From Tannerella sp. (GTDB lineage: Bacteria > Bacteroidota > Bacteroidia > Bacteroidales > Tannerellaceae): a stretch of DNA of 7,637 nucleotides. The position numbers were made by a program, and so were the translations under genes. The notes under the pieces are model-generated. The model ran no database searches, was not told the DNA's origin, and worked only from the letters and a program-made list of their open reading frames with translations. Numbering within the stretch: position 1 is the stretch's first letter; the number at the start of each line of letters is the position of its first letter. The stretch is taken from assembly GCA_031262895.1 (NCBI GenBank), contig JAISGW010000102.1:1-7637 (forward strand), in the 5' to 3' direction. Positions 1 to 5,939 of this stretch are shown here, in pieces.

Positions 1-1907
1 CCAAAGGCACGCCTTTCCCCTTTGTGGACATTTACAAGGACGGCAAGCAGTACATGAGCTTCGGCACCGAACTCTTCACTCCCCACAATAACGTGGAGAA
101 CAACGTCCTGAGCATCGTCGACAATGCCAACTTGACGCTTGACGACCATTATCTCACCATCGGCGGCTCCTTCGAACGGCAATATTTCCTCAACCAGTAC
201 CTCCGTTATCCTTACGGTTATTATCGTTATGCTTCGATGGAGGATTTCATGAACGGCGCCCAGCCCCTGACTTACGGCCTGACCTACGGCTATAACGGCA
301 AGGATGCGCCCGGCTCCGAGCTGGCCTTTGGCATGTTCGGCTGGTATGCGCAAGACGAGTGGAGCCTTTCCGACGCCTTCCGCCTGACTTACGGCCTGCG
401 CCTCGACTTGCCTGTCGCCCTGAACTCCCTCGGCTCCAACCCCGCCATCTCTGCGCTGACTTTCGCCGGCGGCAGGAAGATAGACGTGTCCCAATGGCCG
501 ACTTTCTCCTGGCAGGTTTCCCCGCGTGTCGGCTTCCGCTGGGACGTGAAGAAAGACCGCAGCATCCTTATTAATGGCGGTACCGGACTTTTCACCGGCT
601 CCCTGCCTTTCGTATGGTTCACCAACCAGGTCACCAATTCGGGCTTGCTGCAGAACACGCTCGACCCGCTGACCAACCTGCCGGAAGGTTTCCCCTTTGA
701 GCCGAACTACAAGGATCTGATGGCCAAGTATCCGAACCTCTTCCCCAGCCGGCCCTCCACAAAGGCGCCGGGCAGCATCTGCGTCGTGGACCCCGATTTT
801 AAGATGCCGCAGGTCTGGCGTTCCAGTTTGGGCGCCGACATCCAGTTGCCTTTGGGTTTCCTGCTTTCGCTCAACGCCCTGTACACGCGCGATGTGTATA
901 ACGTCACGCAGGTCAACCTGAACGAGAAGGCGCCCACCGGGCATTTCACGGGTAAGGACGACCGCGCCTTCTACACCATGCGCGACGCGAAAAACCGGGA
1001 CAACCGCATCAATACGGGCGTAAGCTCGGCCATGATGCTGACCAACGGGCACGAGAAAGGTTACCAGTATTCGCTCAACGCCGTGCTGACCAAACGTTTC
1101 GAGCACGGATTCTACGGGATGATTTCTTATACCTACACCGATGCACGCGATTTGACCGCCAATCCCGGCTCCACGGCCAGCTCGGCCTGGTCGTCCAACA
1201 CGGCCGTGGGCAGTCTCAACGACCCCGGACTGAGCTATTCCTCCTTTGCCGTGCCTCACCGCATCGTGGCCAATCTCAGCTACGAAATCAATTATGCGAA
1301 CCATTGGAAAACCACCCTCGGCCTTTTCTATTCAGGCTCCAATACGGGACGGATGTCGTACACCGTTTCGAACGACCTCAACGGCGACGGCTACTCCTCC
1401 GACCTGCTCTATGTGCCCGCGTCCAAGGATGCATTGCTCTTCACCGACCAGGTCAACAAAGCCGGAGAAGTGACGTACAGCAAAGAACAGCAGGCCACGG
1501 ACTTCTGGAATTACGTGCAGGGCAATTCCTATCTGCGTAAGCACGAAGGAAAATACGTGAAACGCTATGGGGACTTGCAGCCTTGGCTCAACCGCTTCGA
1601 TTTCAAGGTCACGCAGGACTTTTACCTCAACTTGGGCAAACGCCGCTACGGCCTGCAGGCCAGTTTGGACATCCTCAATGTGGGCAATCTGCTGAATTCC
1701 TCCTGGGGCATTTACAAGCAGAACGGCTTGGCCAGCTATAACAATATCCGCCCGCTCACCTATAAGGGCTTGACGGCCGACAACCAGCCTATCTACCAGG
1801 TGAACGCCGCTTCTTCCGAACAGTTCAAAACCAATTCGGAATGGTCACCCACCGTGACGACCAACAGCACTTGGGGCATGCTCCTCGGTTTGAAGGTGCT
1901 CTTCTGA
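1..1907 (+). CDS. TonB-dependent receptor, Oar-like, C-terminal part (5' end outside window)
   Basis: The reading frame is open from the left edge (first full codon at 3) to TGA at 1905-1907, so about 634 residues of a larger protein are visible. A GTG at 24 is internal, not a start. The segment looks like outer membrane beta-barrel: alternating aromatic and polar strands, many Tyr/Trp/Asn/Gly residues, periplasmic turns, and a C-terminal strand ending LGLKVLF whose last residue is Phe, the usual signal for barrel insertion. The stretch near fragment residue 457 (NDLNGDGYSSDLLYVP) and the preceding VPHRIVANLSYE and FYSGSNTGR are typical of Oar-like receptors that carry an N-terminal carboxypeptidase-regulatory-like domain and a plug. 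Those parts would lie off the window; complete family members are usually around 1000 residues. Substrate is unknown; the role is TonB-energised import or surface binding at the outer membrane. No SusD-like partner follows. The family call is firm, the substrate is not inferable. Confidence 0.88.
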   Translation, partial: KGTPFPFVDIYKDGKQYMSFGTELFTPHNNVENNVLSIVDNANLTLDDHYLTIGGSFERQYFLNQYLRYPYGYYRYASMEDFMNGAQPLTYGLTYGYNGKDAPGSELAFGMFGWYAQDEWSLSDAFRLTYGLRLDLPVALNSLGSNPAISALTFAGGRKIDVSQWPTFSWQVSPRVGFRWDVKKDRSILINGGTGLFTGSLPFVWFTNQVTNSGLLQNTLDPLTNLPEGFPFEPNYKDLMAKYPNLFPSRPSTKAPGSICVVDPDFKMPQVWRSSLGADIQLPLGFLLSLNALYTRDVYNVTQVNLNEKAPTGHFTGKDDRAFYTMRDAKNRDNRINTGVSSAMMLTNGHEKGYQYSLNAVLTKRFEHGFYGMISYTYTDARDLTANPGSTASSAWSSNTAVGSLNDPGLSYSSFAVPHRIVANLSYEINYANHWKTTLGLFYSGSNTGRMSYTVSNDLNGDGYSSDLLYVPASKDALLFTDQVNKAGEVTYSKEQQATDFWNYVQGNSYLRKHEGKYVKRYGDLQPWLNRFDFKVTQDFYLNLGKRRYGLQASLDILNVGNLLNSSWGIYKQNGLASYNNIRPLTYKGLTADNQPIYQVNAASSEQFKTNSEWSPTVTTNSTWGMLLGLKVLF

Positions 1908-1927
1908 AACAAGCCTTGTCTTAAGAA

Positions 1928-1963
1928 ATAAGTGCCGAGTTTTTCCAAAAACTCGGCACTTAT
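1928..1963 (+). terminator. Perfect inverted repeat after the receptor gene, probable terminator
   Basis: The arms 1928-1944 and 1947-1963 are perfectly complementary over 17 bp (ATAAGTGCCGAGTTTTT and its complement) around CC. The structure starts 20 nt after the receptor stop. The GC-rich core AGTGCCGAG is flanked by T and A runs, so RNA from either strand would end in a stem followed by U residues within the arm. There is no separate T tract after the hairpin, only GCTTTAT. It is best read as the receptor transcript's terminator or 3' stabilising hairpin. The nearest downstream gene is more than 550 nt away on the same strand. Confidence 0.8.
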
Positions 1964-2018
1964 GCTTTATAAAGGTTCCACTTTCTTAGAAAAATGTCCG
2001 ATATATTTTGCCCTAAGC

Positions 2019-2046
2019 TAACTCCTAACTTATAACTCATAACTCC
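2019..2046. repeat. Tandem heptanucleotide repeat, 4 copies
   Basis: Four contiguous 7-bp units read TAACTCC, TAACTTA, TAACTCA and TAACTCC. The first five bases are TAACT in every copy; only the last two vary. Part of the same sequence (AACTCATAACTC) recurs at 2178-2189. The array is short and intergenic. It may be a slippage-prone microsatellite or part of a dispersed intergenic element; nothing indicates a gene it controls. Confidence 0.75.
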
Positions 2047-2125
2047 AACAAAGCCTTGTTTCGTCGCCGCGAAACGTTAAGTTAGCGCCGTAAGACGTTG
2101 TCTCGTGAGCGCAAGACGTTGTCTC
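2042..2125. repeat. Ladder of four degenerate 21-bp tandem units
   Basis: Units can be laid out at 2042-2062, 2063-2083, 2084-2104 and 2105-2125. The last two share AAGACGTTGTCTC exactly, and AAGACGTTGTCTCG recurs at 2092-2105 and 2113-2126. The 2063 unit reads GAAACGTTAAGTT at the same place and the 2042 unit AAGCCTTGTTTC. Each of the two best copies contains the dyad AGAC-N3-GTCT. Similarity decays toward the left, and the 2126 block no longer matches. The period of 21 bp is close to two helical turns and also a multiple of three, so it leaves long open frames as a by-product. Function is unknown. Confidence 0.7.
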
Positions 2126-2266
2126 GGCAAGCCATTGACTGAAAAACCAGCCGACCTGCCTGCCGGTAAAGCAGCACAACTCATAACTCTTCCTAACGGC
2201 TTTTTCAATTTGGAACAATAAGCCTTGTAAGCTGTTGAATGATAGCTTAAAACGGGTGATTAGGCC

Positions 2267-2288
2267 TTCGTCACCGGCCGGTGACGAA
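2267..2288. repeat. 22-bp perfect palindrome
   Basis: The half-site TTCGTCACCGG at 2267-2277 is followed directly by its exact reverse complement at 2278-2288, with no spacer. It is GC-rich at the centre (CCGGCCGG) in otherwise AT-rich intergenic DNA. It could be a dimeric protein-binding site or a cruciform or hairpin. It has no T tract and is far from a stop codon, so a terminator role is unlikely. Confidence 0.75.
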
Positions 2289-2293
2289 ACCAC

Positions 2294-2335
2294 TTAGTCA
2301 TACCTAAGCTGTTGGAAATTAATACGTATGACTAA
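2294..2335. repeat. 10-bp perfect inverted repeat with 22-nt spacer
   Basis: TTAGTCATAC at 2294-2303 is the exact reverse complement of GTATGACTAA at 2326-2335. The left arm also takes part in a smaller hairpin, CTTAG (2293-2297) with CTAAG (2304-2308). It begins only 6 bp after the 22-bp palindrome. It could be a protein-binding site, or the ends of a very small element; no duplicated target bases were seen outside the arms. Confidence 0.6.
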
Positions 2336-2397
2336 TGATACAAGGATGAAAAAACTTTTGTAAGAGGGAAAAACCGTCGTTTGGTCGGAAAAATATC

Positions 2398-2420
2398 CAA
2401 CGAATTTCGGTAATCCGTTG
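2398..2420. promoter_or_regulatory. Quasi-palindrome upstream of the Panacea gene, possible operator
   Basis: A 23-nt inverted repeat begins CAACG and ends CGTTG, with 9 of 11 positions pairing around a central G. It lies about 75-95 nt upstream of the candidate -7 box. Toxin-antitoxin operons are often autoregulated through inverted repeats near their promoter, so an operator role is plausible but inferred from position only. Confidence 0.3.
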
Positions 2421-2448
2421 ATGCTTCTCGACTGGAGACTTTCAAAAG

Positions 2449-2464
2449 ATAGGAAATTTCTTAT
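2449..2464. promoter_or_regulatory. 16-nt quasi-palindrome next to the promoter, possible operator
   Basis: ATAGGAAATTTCTTAT is self-complementary at all positions except one G-T pair. Its right end lies 9 nt before the candidate -33 TTG at 2474, so a bound repressor could block RNA polymerase. It is the better placed of the two operator candidates for the toxin-antitoxin cassette. No experimental motif is known to me for this family. Confidence 0.35.
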
Positions 2465-2473
2465 GGTTTGACC

Positions 2474-2501
2474 TTGCCTGCTTGGATTTTGGCTATCTTT
2501 G
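2474..2501 (+). promoter_or_regulatory. Bacteroidota-type promoter candidate for the toxin-antitoxin pair
   Basis: TATCTTTG at 2494-2501 matches the Bacteroidota -7 consensus TAnnTTTG exactly. A TTG at 2474-2476 lies 17 bp upstream; a TTTG at 2467-2470 is an alternative -33 box with 23-bp spacing. Transcription would start near 2508, giving a leader of only about 20 nt before ATG 2527. Confidence 0.6.
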
Positions 2502-2526
2502 CGACCTAATAGGTAAAAGAAGCATA

Positions 2527-3084
2527 ATGAAGACACCTGTTCAAATAGCAAAAATGAAGGCAGTGGTACTCTACATCATGCAGAGTTTCTGTGAGGGAGT
2601 GGACTATATCAAATTGTTCAAAATACTTTATTTCGCCCAGCAGGAACATCTTGTCAAATATGGTAAGGTAATTATTGAAGATTCCTTTAAGGCATTGAAA
2701 CATGGTCCGGTGCCGACTTATACTTATAAGGCCTTGCAGATTGCGGAAGGAAAGTCTTTGGATGGAACCTTTGAAGATTTCCTTTCCGGCATTGAAATTC
2801 GGGACAAGAAAGTATATGCCGTCCAAAAACCTGATATGGATTATATTTCCGGTGCGGACAAACGCTGTCTTGATGCAGCAATAGCCAAATATAAAGACAC
2901 CGACCCATACGATTTATCAGATATGTCGCATGATTCAGCTTGGGGAAAAGCGATGAAGCGCATTCAGGATGATCCGCAAAAAAACTTCATTACAATTATA
3001 GACATCGCCCGTGCCGGTAAAGCAAGCCCGACAATGGTGGATTATATTCGGGATAAGCAAATTGTAAAGAACGCTTTGTCTTAA
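2527..3084 (+). CDS. Panacea-domain (DUF4065, SocA-like) protein, probable antitoxin
   Basis: The 185-aa protein carries the Panacea (DUF4065) hallmarks. The N-terminal helix reads KLFKILYFAQQEHLVKYG (29-46), then comes HGPVP (59-63), and a later LSDMSHDSAW segment (130-139) matches the family's LSxxTHxxxxW-like motif. Panacea domains are known antitoxins that neutralise varied toxins, usually encoded next door, by direct binding; the Caulobacter relative SocA instead acts as a proteolytic adaptor. The start is set at ATG 2527: an upstream in-frame TTG at 2482 lies in front of the promoter's -7 box and is not credible. No clear Shine-Dalgarno sequence precedes it. The next gene follows after 11 nt on the same strand, in the antitoxin-then-toxin order. 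Composition is clearly more AT-rich than the receptor or uup, which suggests acquisition by transfer. The domain call is firm; the antitoxin role follows from family and context. Confidence 0.85.
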   Translation: MKTPVQIAKMKAVVLYIMQSFCEGVDYIKLFKILYFAQQEHLVKYGKVIIEDSFKALKHGPVPTYTYKALQIAEGKSLDGTFEDFLSGIEIRDKKVYAVQKPDMDYISGADKRCLDAAIAKYKDTDPYDLSDMSHDSAWGKAMKRIQDDPQKNFITIIDIARAGKASPTMVDYIRDKQIVKNALS

Positions 3085-3095
3085 TCAAGCGGCTA

Positions 3096-3581
3096 ATGGA
3101 TGACAAAAACGCTTCGTTAGAAAAACTGAAAGCTAAAATAGACGAATCCGAAGCCCTTGATATGTCATCAGTTAAGATTGGTGACATTATTTATGTCCTT
3201 TTGGATGAAAAGGATGGACTTACATTGAAAGACGGATATAAAGATCGGTTAAAATATATCGTAATTATTGGCTTTACCCCGGAAGGGGCCGCTATTGGCG
3301 CATTACTCATAAATTCGAAAGTAGATCCGTCCAAACGGTCGGAAGAGCTGAAGAATTGCCAATATCCTCTTATGCGTCGAAACTACCCTGACATTCTTGA
3401 TTATGATAGTTGGTTGGATTGCTCAGATATATTTGAACTTTCTAAGTTGAAGATTTCAGAGAAAAAAGGAAAGCTGAAAGGTCGTTTGATTCCAGAAGAT
3501 TGTGAACGGGTAATTCAGTTTCTCAAAGAGACGGATGTATTGGATAGGGCTACAAAAAGACGTTATGGCCTTATTGTATAG
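3096..3581 (+). CDS. Putative MazF/PemK-like toxin partner of the Panacea protein
   Basis: This 161-aa cytoplasmic protein has no signal peptide or membrane segment. Residues 26-60 (VKIGDIIYVLLDEKDG, then a KDR-LKY-IVIIG strand) resemble the first strands of the SH3-like MazF/PemK/Kid fold, where GDI-hydrophobic leads into an R-P-hydrophobic strand; R51 is in the place of that Arg. The C-terminal half (DCSDIFELSKLKISEKKGKL and the helix RVIQFLKE) resembles the MazF ending, where a strand, Lys/Arg-rich turn and final helix occur. MazF proteins are ribosome-dependent or independent mRNA endonucleases. It is longer than the usual 110-120 aa because of a charged N-terminal extension (1-25) and a middle insertion; M23 is an alternative start. 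It lies 11 nt after the Panacea gene, so translation is likely linked. Fold assignment is by eye and moderate; without it, the protein would be a hypothetical toxin by position. GC is about 33% in a hand-counted sample. Confidence 0.55.
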   Translation: MDDKNASLEKLKAKIDESEALDMSSVKIGDIIYVLLDEKDGLTLKDGYKDRLKYIVIIGFTPEGAAIGALLINSKVDPSKRSEELKNCQYPLMRRNYPDILDYDSWLDCSDIFELSKLKISEKKGKLKGRLIPEDCERVIQFLKETDVLDRATKRRYGLIV

Positions 3582-3634
3582 TTTGGCGGCCATGCCGGCT
3601 GGTCTTGGTGCCTGCTTGGGAGGCAGCTCCCTGA

Positions 3635-3665
3635 TTGTCGCCGCGAAAATTTATCGCTAAGTTTG
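3635..3665 (+). promoter_or_regulatory. Bacteroidota-type promoter candidate for the Uma2-uup-NlpC genes
   Basis: TAAGTTTG at 3658-3665 matches TAnnTTTG, with TTG at 3635-3637 and 20-bp spacing. Transcription would start near 3672. It lies inside a segment that resembles the intergenic repeat at 2063-2092, so the match may reflect a shared repeat rather than a dedicated promoter. Confidence 0.5.
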
Positions 3666-3675
3666 TGCCGTAAAT

Positions 3676-3682
3676 AAAGGAA
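3676..3682 (+). promoter_or_regulatory. Shine-Dalgarno-like site before the Uma2 gene
   Basis: AAAGGAA ends 6 nt before ATG 3689. It is the only start in this window with a recognisable purine-rich ribosome site and supports the chosen start. Confidence 0.45.
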
Positions 3683-3688
3683 ACGCGT

Positions 3689-4156
3689 ATGGAACTTACC
3701 TTAGATATGACGAAGCGCTATACTTACGCCGACTATCTGACTTGGATGGACGACAAGAGGCGCGAACTGGTCGACGGCTTTATCAAACTGATGTCGGCCC
3801 CCCGCAGGGTGCAGGAGACCGTGACAATGAATCTTGCCGTTGACCTTGGCCTTTTCCTGCGCCAGAAAGGCGGCGGTTGCCAAGTGTTCAGCGCCCCTTT
3901 CGATGTGCGGCTGCCTAAAAACGGGGAACGTAAGGACAAAGAGATATATACGGTTGTGCAGCCGGACATTTGTGTGGTCTGCGACCCTTCCAAGTTGGAC
4001 GAAAGAGGCTGCCTCGGGGCGCCCGATATGGTCGTGGAAATCCTTTCTCCTTCGAGCGCACAATATGACTTGGATCAGAAGTTTCACCTTTACGAACGTT
4101 CTGGCGTCAAGGAATATTGGAGCATCTCGCCCAAGGAAAAGGGTGTAAACGTTTGA
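3689..4156 (+). CDS. Uma2-family (DUF820) putative PD-(D/E)XK endonuclease, C-terminally shortened
   Basis: The 155-aa product matches the Uma2/DUF820 family: YTYADYLTW near the N terminus, the RRELVDGFIKLMSAP strand (24-38), VQPDICVV (90-97), PDMVVEILSPSS (112-123), and the K131/Y135/GVKEYW stretch (139-144). D93, E117 and K131 are the probable metal and catalytic residues of the PD-(D/E)XK fold, and all are present. Family members usually run to about 185-200 residues and continue after the YWxxxP motif with a last strand and helix; here the frame stops at KEKGVNV, seven residues past Pro148. The stop is followed by only 7 nt before the next ATG, so the tail is deleted rather than merely frameshifted. 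The core may still fold, or the gene may be decaying. Its function in bacteria is poorly known; a nuclease role is a family inference. It heads a tight same-strand series with uup. Confidence 0.8.
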   Translation: MELTLDMTKRYTYADYLTWMDDKRRELVDGFIKLMSAPRRVQETVTMNLAVDLGLFLRQKGGGCQVFSAPFDVRLPKNGERKDKEIYTVVQPDICVVCDPSKLDERGCLGAPDMVVEILSPSSAQYDLDQKFHLYERSGVKEYWSISPKEKGVNV

Positions 4157-4163
4157 CGCCATC

Positions 4164-5939
4164 ATGCCCAGCATTCTTCAAGTAGAGGGGCTGTCGAAGC
4201 GATTCGGCTCCCTGCAATTGCTCCACGACGTCAGCTTCGGCCTTGCCCAGGGTGACAAGGTCGGCCTGATAGCTCCCAACGGCTCCGGCAAGACTACCCT
4301 GCTCAACATCCTTGCCGGCCGCGAGGACTATGAGGCGGGACAAATCGTTTTTCGTAAGGATTTACGGGTCGGTTATCTGGAACAGTCGCCCCAATATCCT
4401 GCAGGCACGAGCGTCCGCCAGGCCATGCAGCTCAATCCCGGTAACGAACTCGAAGCCGTTCGGCTGCTCACACGTTTGGAATTGACCGATTTGGACCGTC
4501 CGACGGAAGCATTGTCGGGCGGCCAGCTCAAGCGCCTCGCCTTGGCGAAAGCCTTGCTTGACGCGCCTGAACTGCTCATCCTCGACGAGCCGACCAACCA
4601 TCTGGACCTGGCTACCACGGAATGGCTCGAGGCTTATCTCGCCCGCTCTACCCTTAGCCTCTTGATGGTGACGCACGACCGCTATTTCCTCGACCGCGTA
4701 TGCAACCAAATCCTTGAAATCGACCGGCAGAAGATGTATGCCTATAAAGGCAATTACAGTTATTATTTGGAAAAACGACAGGAGCGGCTGGACGCGCAGG
4801 ACGCCGAGACCGACCGCGCGCGCAACCTCATGCGCAAGGAACTGGATTGGATGCGTCGTCAGCCCCAGGCGCGCGGCACCAAGGCCAAAAGCCGCATCGA
4901 CGCCTTTTACGAACTCGAACGGAAGGCGCGCCGACAGGCTCAGGCCGGGACGGTAGACCTTTCTAATGGTGCCGCTGCTTACATCGGCTCCAAAATATTC
5001 GAAGCCAAAGACATTTCGAAACGCTTCGGCGACCTTTGCATCTTGGAGCATTTCAATTATACCTTTGCCCGTTACGAGAAGATGGGCATTGTCGGCAATA
5101 ACGGGGCGGGCAAGACGACTTTCCTGCGCCTGCTCCTCGGCGAAGAGCCGCTTGACGGCGGTAATTTCGACATCGGGCAAACCGTACGCTTCGGCTATTA
5201 CAGCCAGCAGGGCCTCAGCTTCAACGAGAAGGCCAAGGTTATTGACATCGTGCAGGACATCGCCGAGTACGTGGAACTGGACGGTCACAAGGTGGGCGTC
5301 AGCCAATTTCTTAATTATTTCCTCTTTCCGCCGGAAAAGCAGCACAGCTACGTGGCCAAGCTCAGCGGGGGTGAACGGCGCAGGCTTTACCTTTGCACGG
5401 TGCTGATGCGCAACCCCAACTTCTTGGTGCTCGATGAGCCGACCAACGACCTGGACATCGTCACGCTGAACGTGCTGGAGGATTACCTCTCTTCTTTCAA
5501 AGGTTGCCTGATTGTCGTCTCGCACGACCGTTATTTTATGGATAAGGTGGTCGACCATCTGCTGGTTTTCCACGGCTGTGGACGTGTGCAGGATTTCCCC
5601 GGCAATTATACCCAGTATCGTTTGTGGAAGGAAGCGCGAGAGGAGGAGGAAAAGGCTGCGAAAGAAGCGGCCCCCCGCCGGGAAAAGGCGGCTCCCCAAC
5701 GTCCGGCGCGGCAGTCTGACGAAAAGCGCAAACTGACGTTTAAGGAGCGCCGCGAATGGGATGCGCTTGAGGGCGAGATAGACGCGCTTGAAAAGGAAAA
5801 GACCGCTTTGGAAACTGAGCTTTCGAGCGGTACCTTGCCGCTTGACGAGCTGCGGCACAAGTCGGAGCGCATTGCCAAGGTGATGGAAGAAACGGAAGCC
5901 AAAACCACGCGTTGGCTGGAACTTTCGGAATGGGCATGA
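4164..5939 (+). CDS. uup: ABC-F ATPase, Uup type
   Basis: The 591-aa soluble protein has two ABC ATPase cassettes and no membrane segments. Cassette 1 has Walker A APNGSGKTT (37-45), signature LSGGQ (117-121), Walker B with LILDEPTNHLD (138-148) and H-loop His171. The linker carries NYSYYLEKRQERLD and KELDWMRRQPQARGTKAKSR, the charged ABC-F arm and linker. Cassette 2 has GNNGAGKTT (311-319), LSGGE (400-404), VLDEPTND (422-429) and His454. From about residue 490 an Ala/Lys/Glu-rich stretch leads into a coiled coil ending TTRWLELSEWA. That C-terminal coiled coil and the linker wording point to Uup rather than EttA or antibiotic-resistance ABC-F proteins. Uup-type proteins bind ribosomes and branched DNA and are linked to precise excision of transposons and ribosome maturation in E. 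coli. The ATG lies 7 nt after the Uma2 stop without a Shine-Dalgarno site; the 3' end overlaps the next gene. Confidence 0.88.
   Translation: MPSILQVEGLSKRFGSLQLLHDVSFGLAQGDKVGLIAPNGSGKTTLLNILAGREDYEAGQIVFRKDLRVGYLEQSPQYPAGTSVRQAMQLNPGNELEAVRLLTRLELTDLDRPTEALSGGQLKRLALAKALLDAPELLILDEPTNHLDLATTEWLEAYLARSTLSLLMVTHDRYFLDRVCNQILEIDRQKMYAYKGNYSYYLEKRQERLDAQDAETDRARNLMRKELDWMRRQPQARGTKAKSRIDAFYELERKARRQAQAGTVDLSNGAAAYIGSKIFEAKDISKRFGDLCILEHFNYTFARYEKMGIVGNNGAGKTTFLRLLLGEEPLDGGNFDIGQTVRFGYYSQQGLSFNEKAKVIDIVQDIAEYVELDGHKVGVSQFLNYFLFPPEKQHSYVAKLSGGERRRLYLCTVLMRNPNFLVLDEPTNDLDIVTLNVLEDYLSSFKGCLIVVSHDRYFMDKVVDHLLVFHGCGRVQDFPGNYTQYRLWKEAREEEEKAAKEAAPRREKAAPQRPARQSDEKRKLTFKERREWDALEGEIDALEKEKTALETELSSGTLPLDELRHKSERIAKVMEETEAKTTRWLELSEWA

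Larger units (their letters stand above)
1964..2526. other. Repeat-rich intergenic region without a convincing gene
   Basis: This stretch of about 560 nt between the receptor hairpin and the Panacea gene has no supportable coding sequence. Minus-strand open frames at 2030-2293 and 2294-2551 exist, but their translations resemble no family I know, and the first is largely a translation of the 21-bp repeat ladder. The region contains 7-bp tandem units (2019-2046), a 21-bp ladder (2042-2125), a 22-bp palindrome (2267-2288), a 10-bp inverted repeat (2294-2335), two quasi-palindromes (2398-2420 and 2449-2464) and a promoter candidate (2474-2501). The 9-mer AAGCCTTGT occurs at 1911, 2051 and 2220, and the 12-mer AACTCATAACTC at 2034 and 2178. 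No tRNA or recognised ncRNA was seen. Confidence 0.7.

Noticed and set aside
2001..2010. Possible TAnnTTTG promoter box in ATATATTTTG
   Set aside because: The spacing between TA and TTTG is one base too long, and no gene follows nearby.
2019..2126. CRISPR array
   Set aside because: The repeats are directly tandem with no variable spacers, too short and degenerate, and no cas gene is present.
2030..2293. Minus-strand open frame of 87 codons over the 21-bp ladder
   Set aside because: It starts with GTG, resembles no family, and its internal ETTS repetition is only the translated 21-bp repeat, whose length is a multiple of three.
2294..2551. Minus-strand open frame of 85 codons
   Set aside because: It runs across the promoter and start of the Panacea gene, has no recognisable domain and no start signal.
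3587..3631. Possible terminator after the toxin-like gene
   Set aside because: Only two weak stems are seen (CGGC/GCCG with 3-nt loop and GGGAG/CTCCC with 4-nt loop), neither followed by a T tract.
3701..4174. Minus-strand open frame of 157 codons opposite the Uma2 gene
   Set aside because: The plus strand has clear Uma2 motifs; the antisense product matches nothing.
4362..5858. Long minus-strand open frame of 498 codons opposite uup
   Set aside because: It is the antisense shadow of a GC-rich gene. The plus strand encodes a complete two-cassette ABC-F protein; the minus translation shows no domain.
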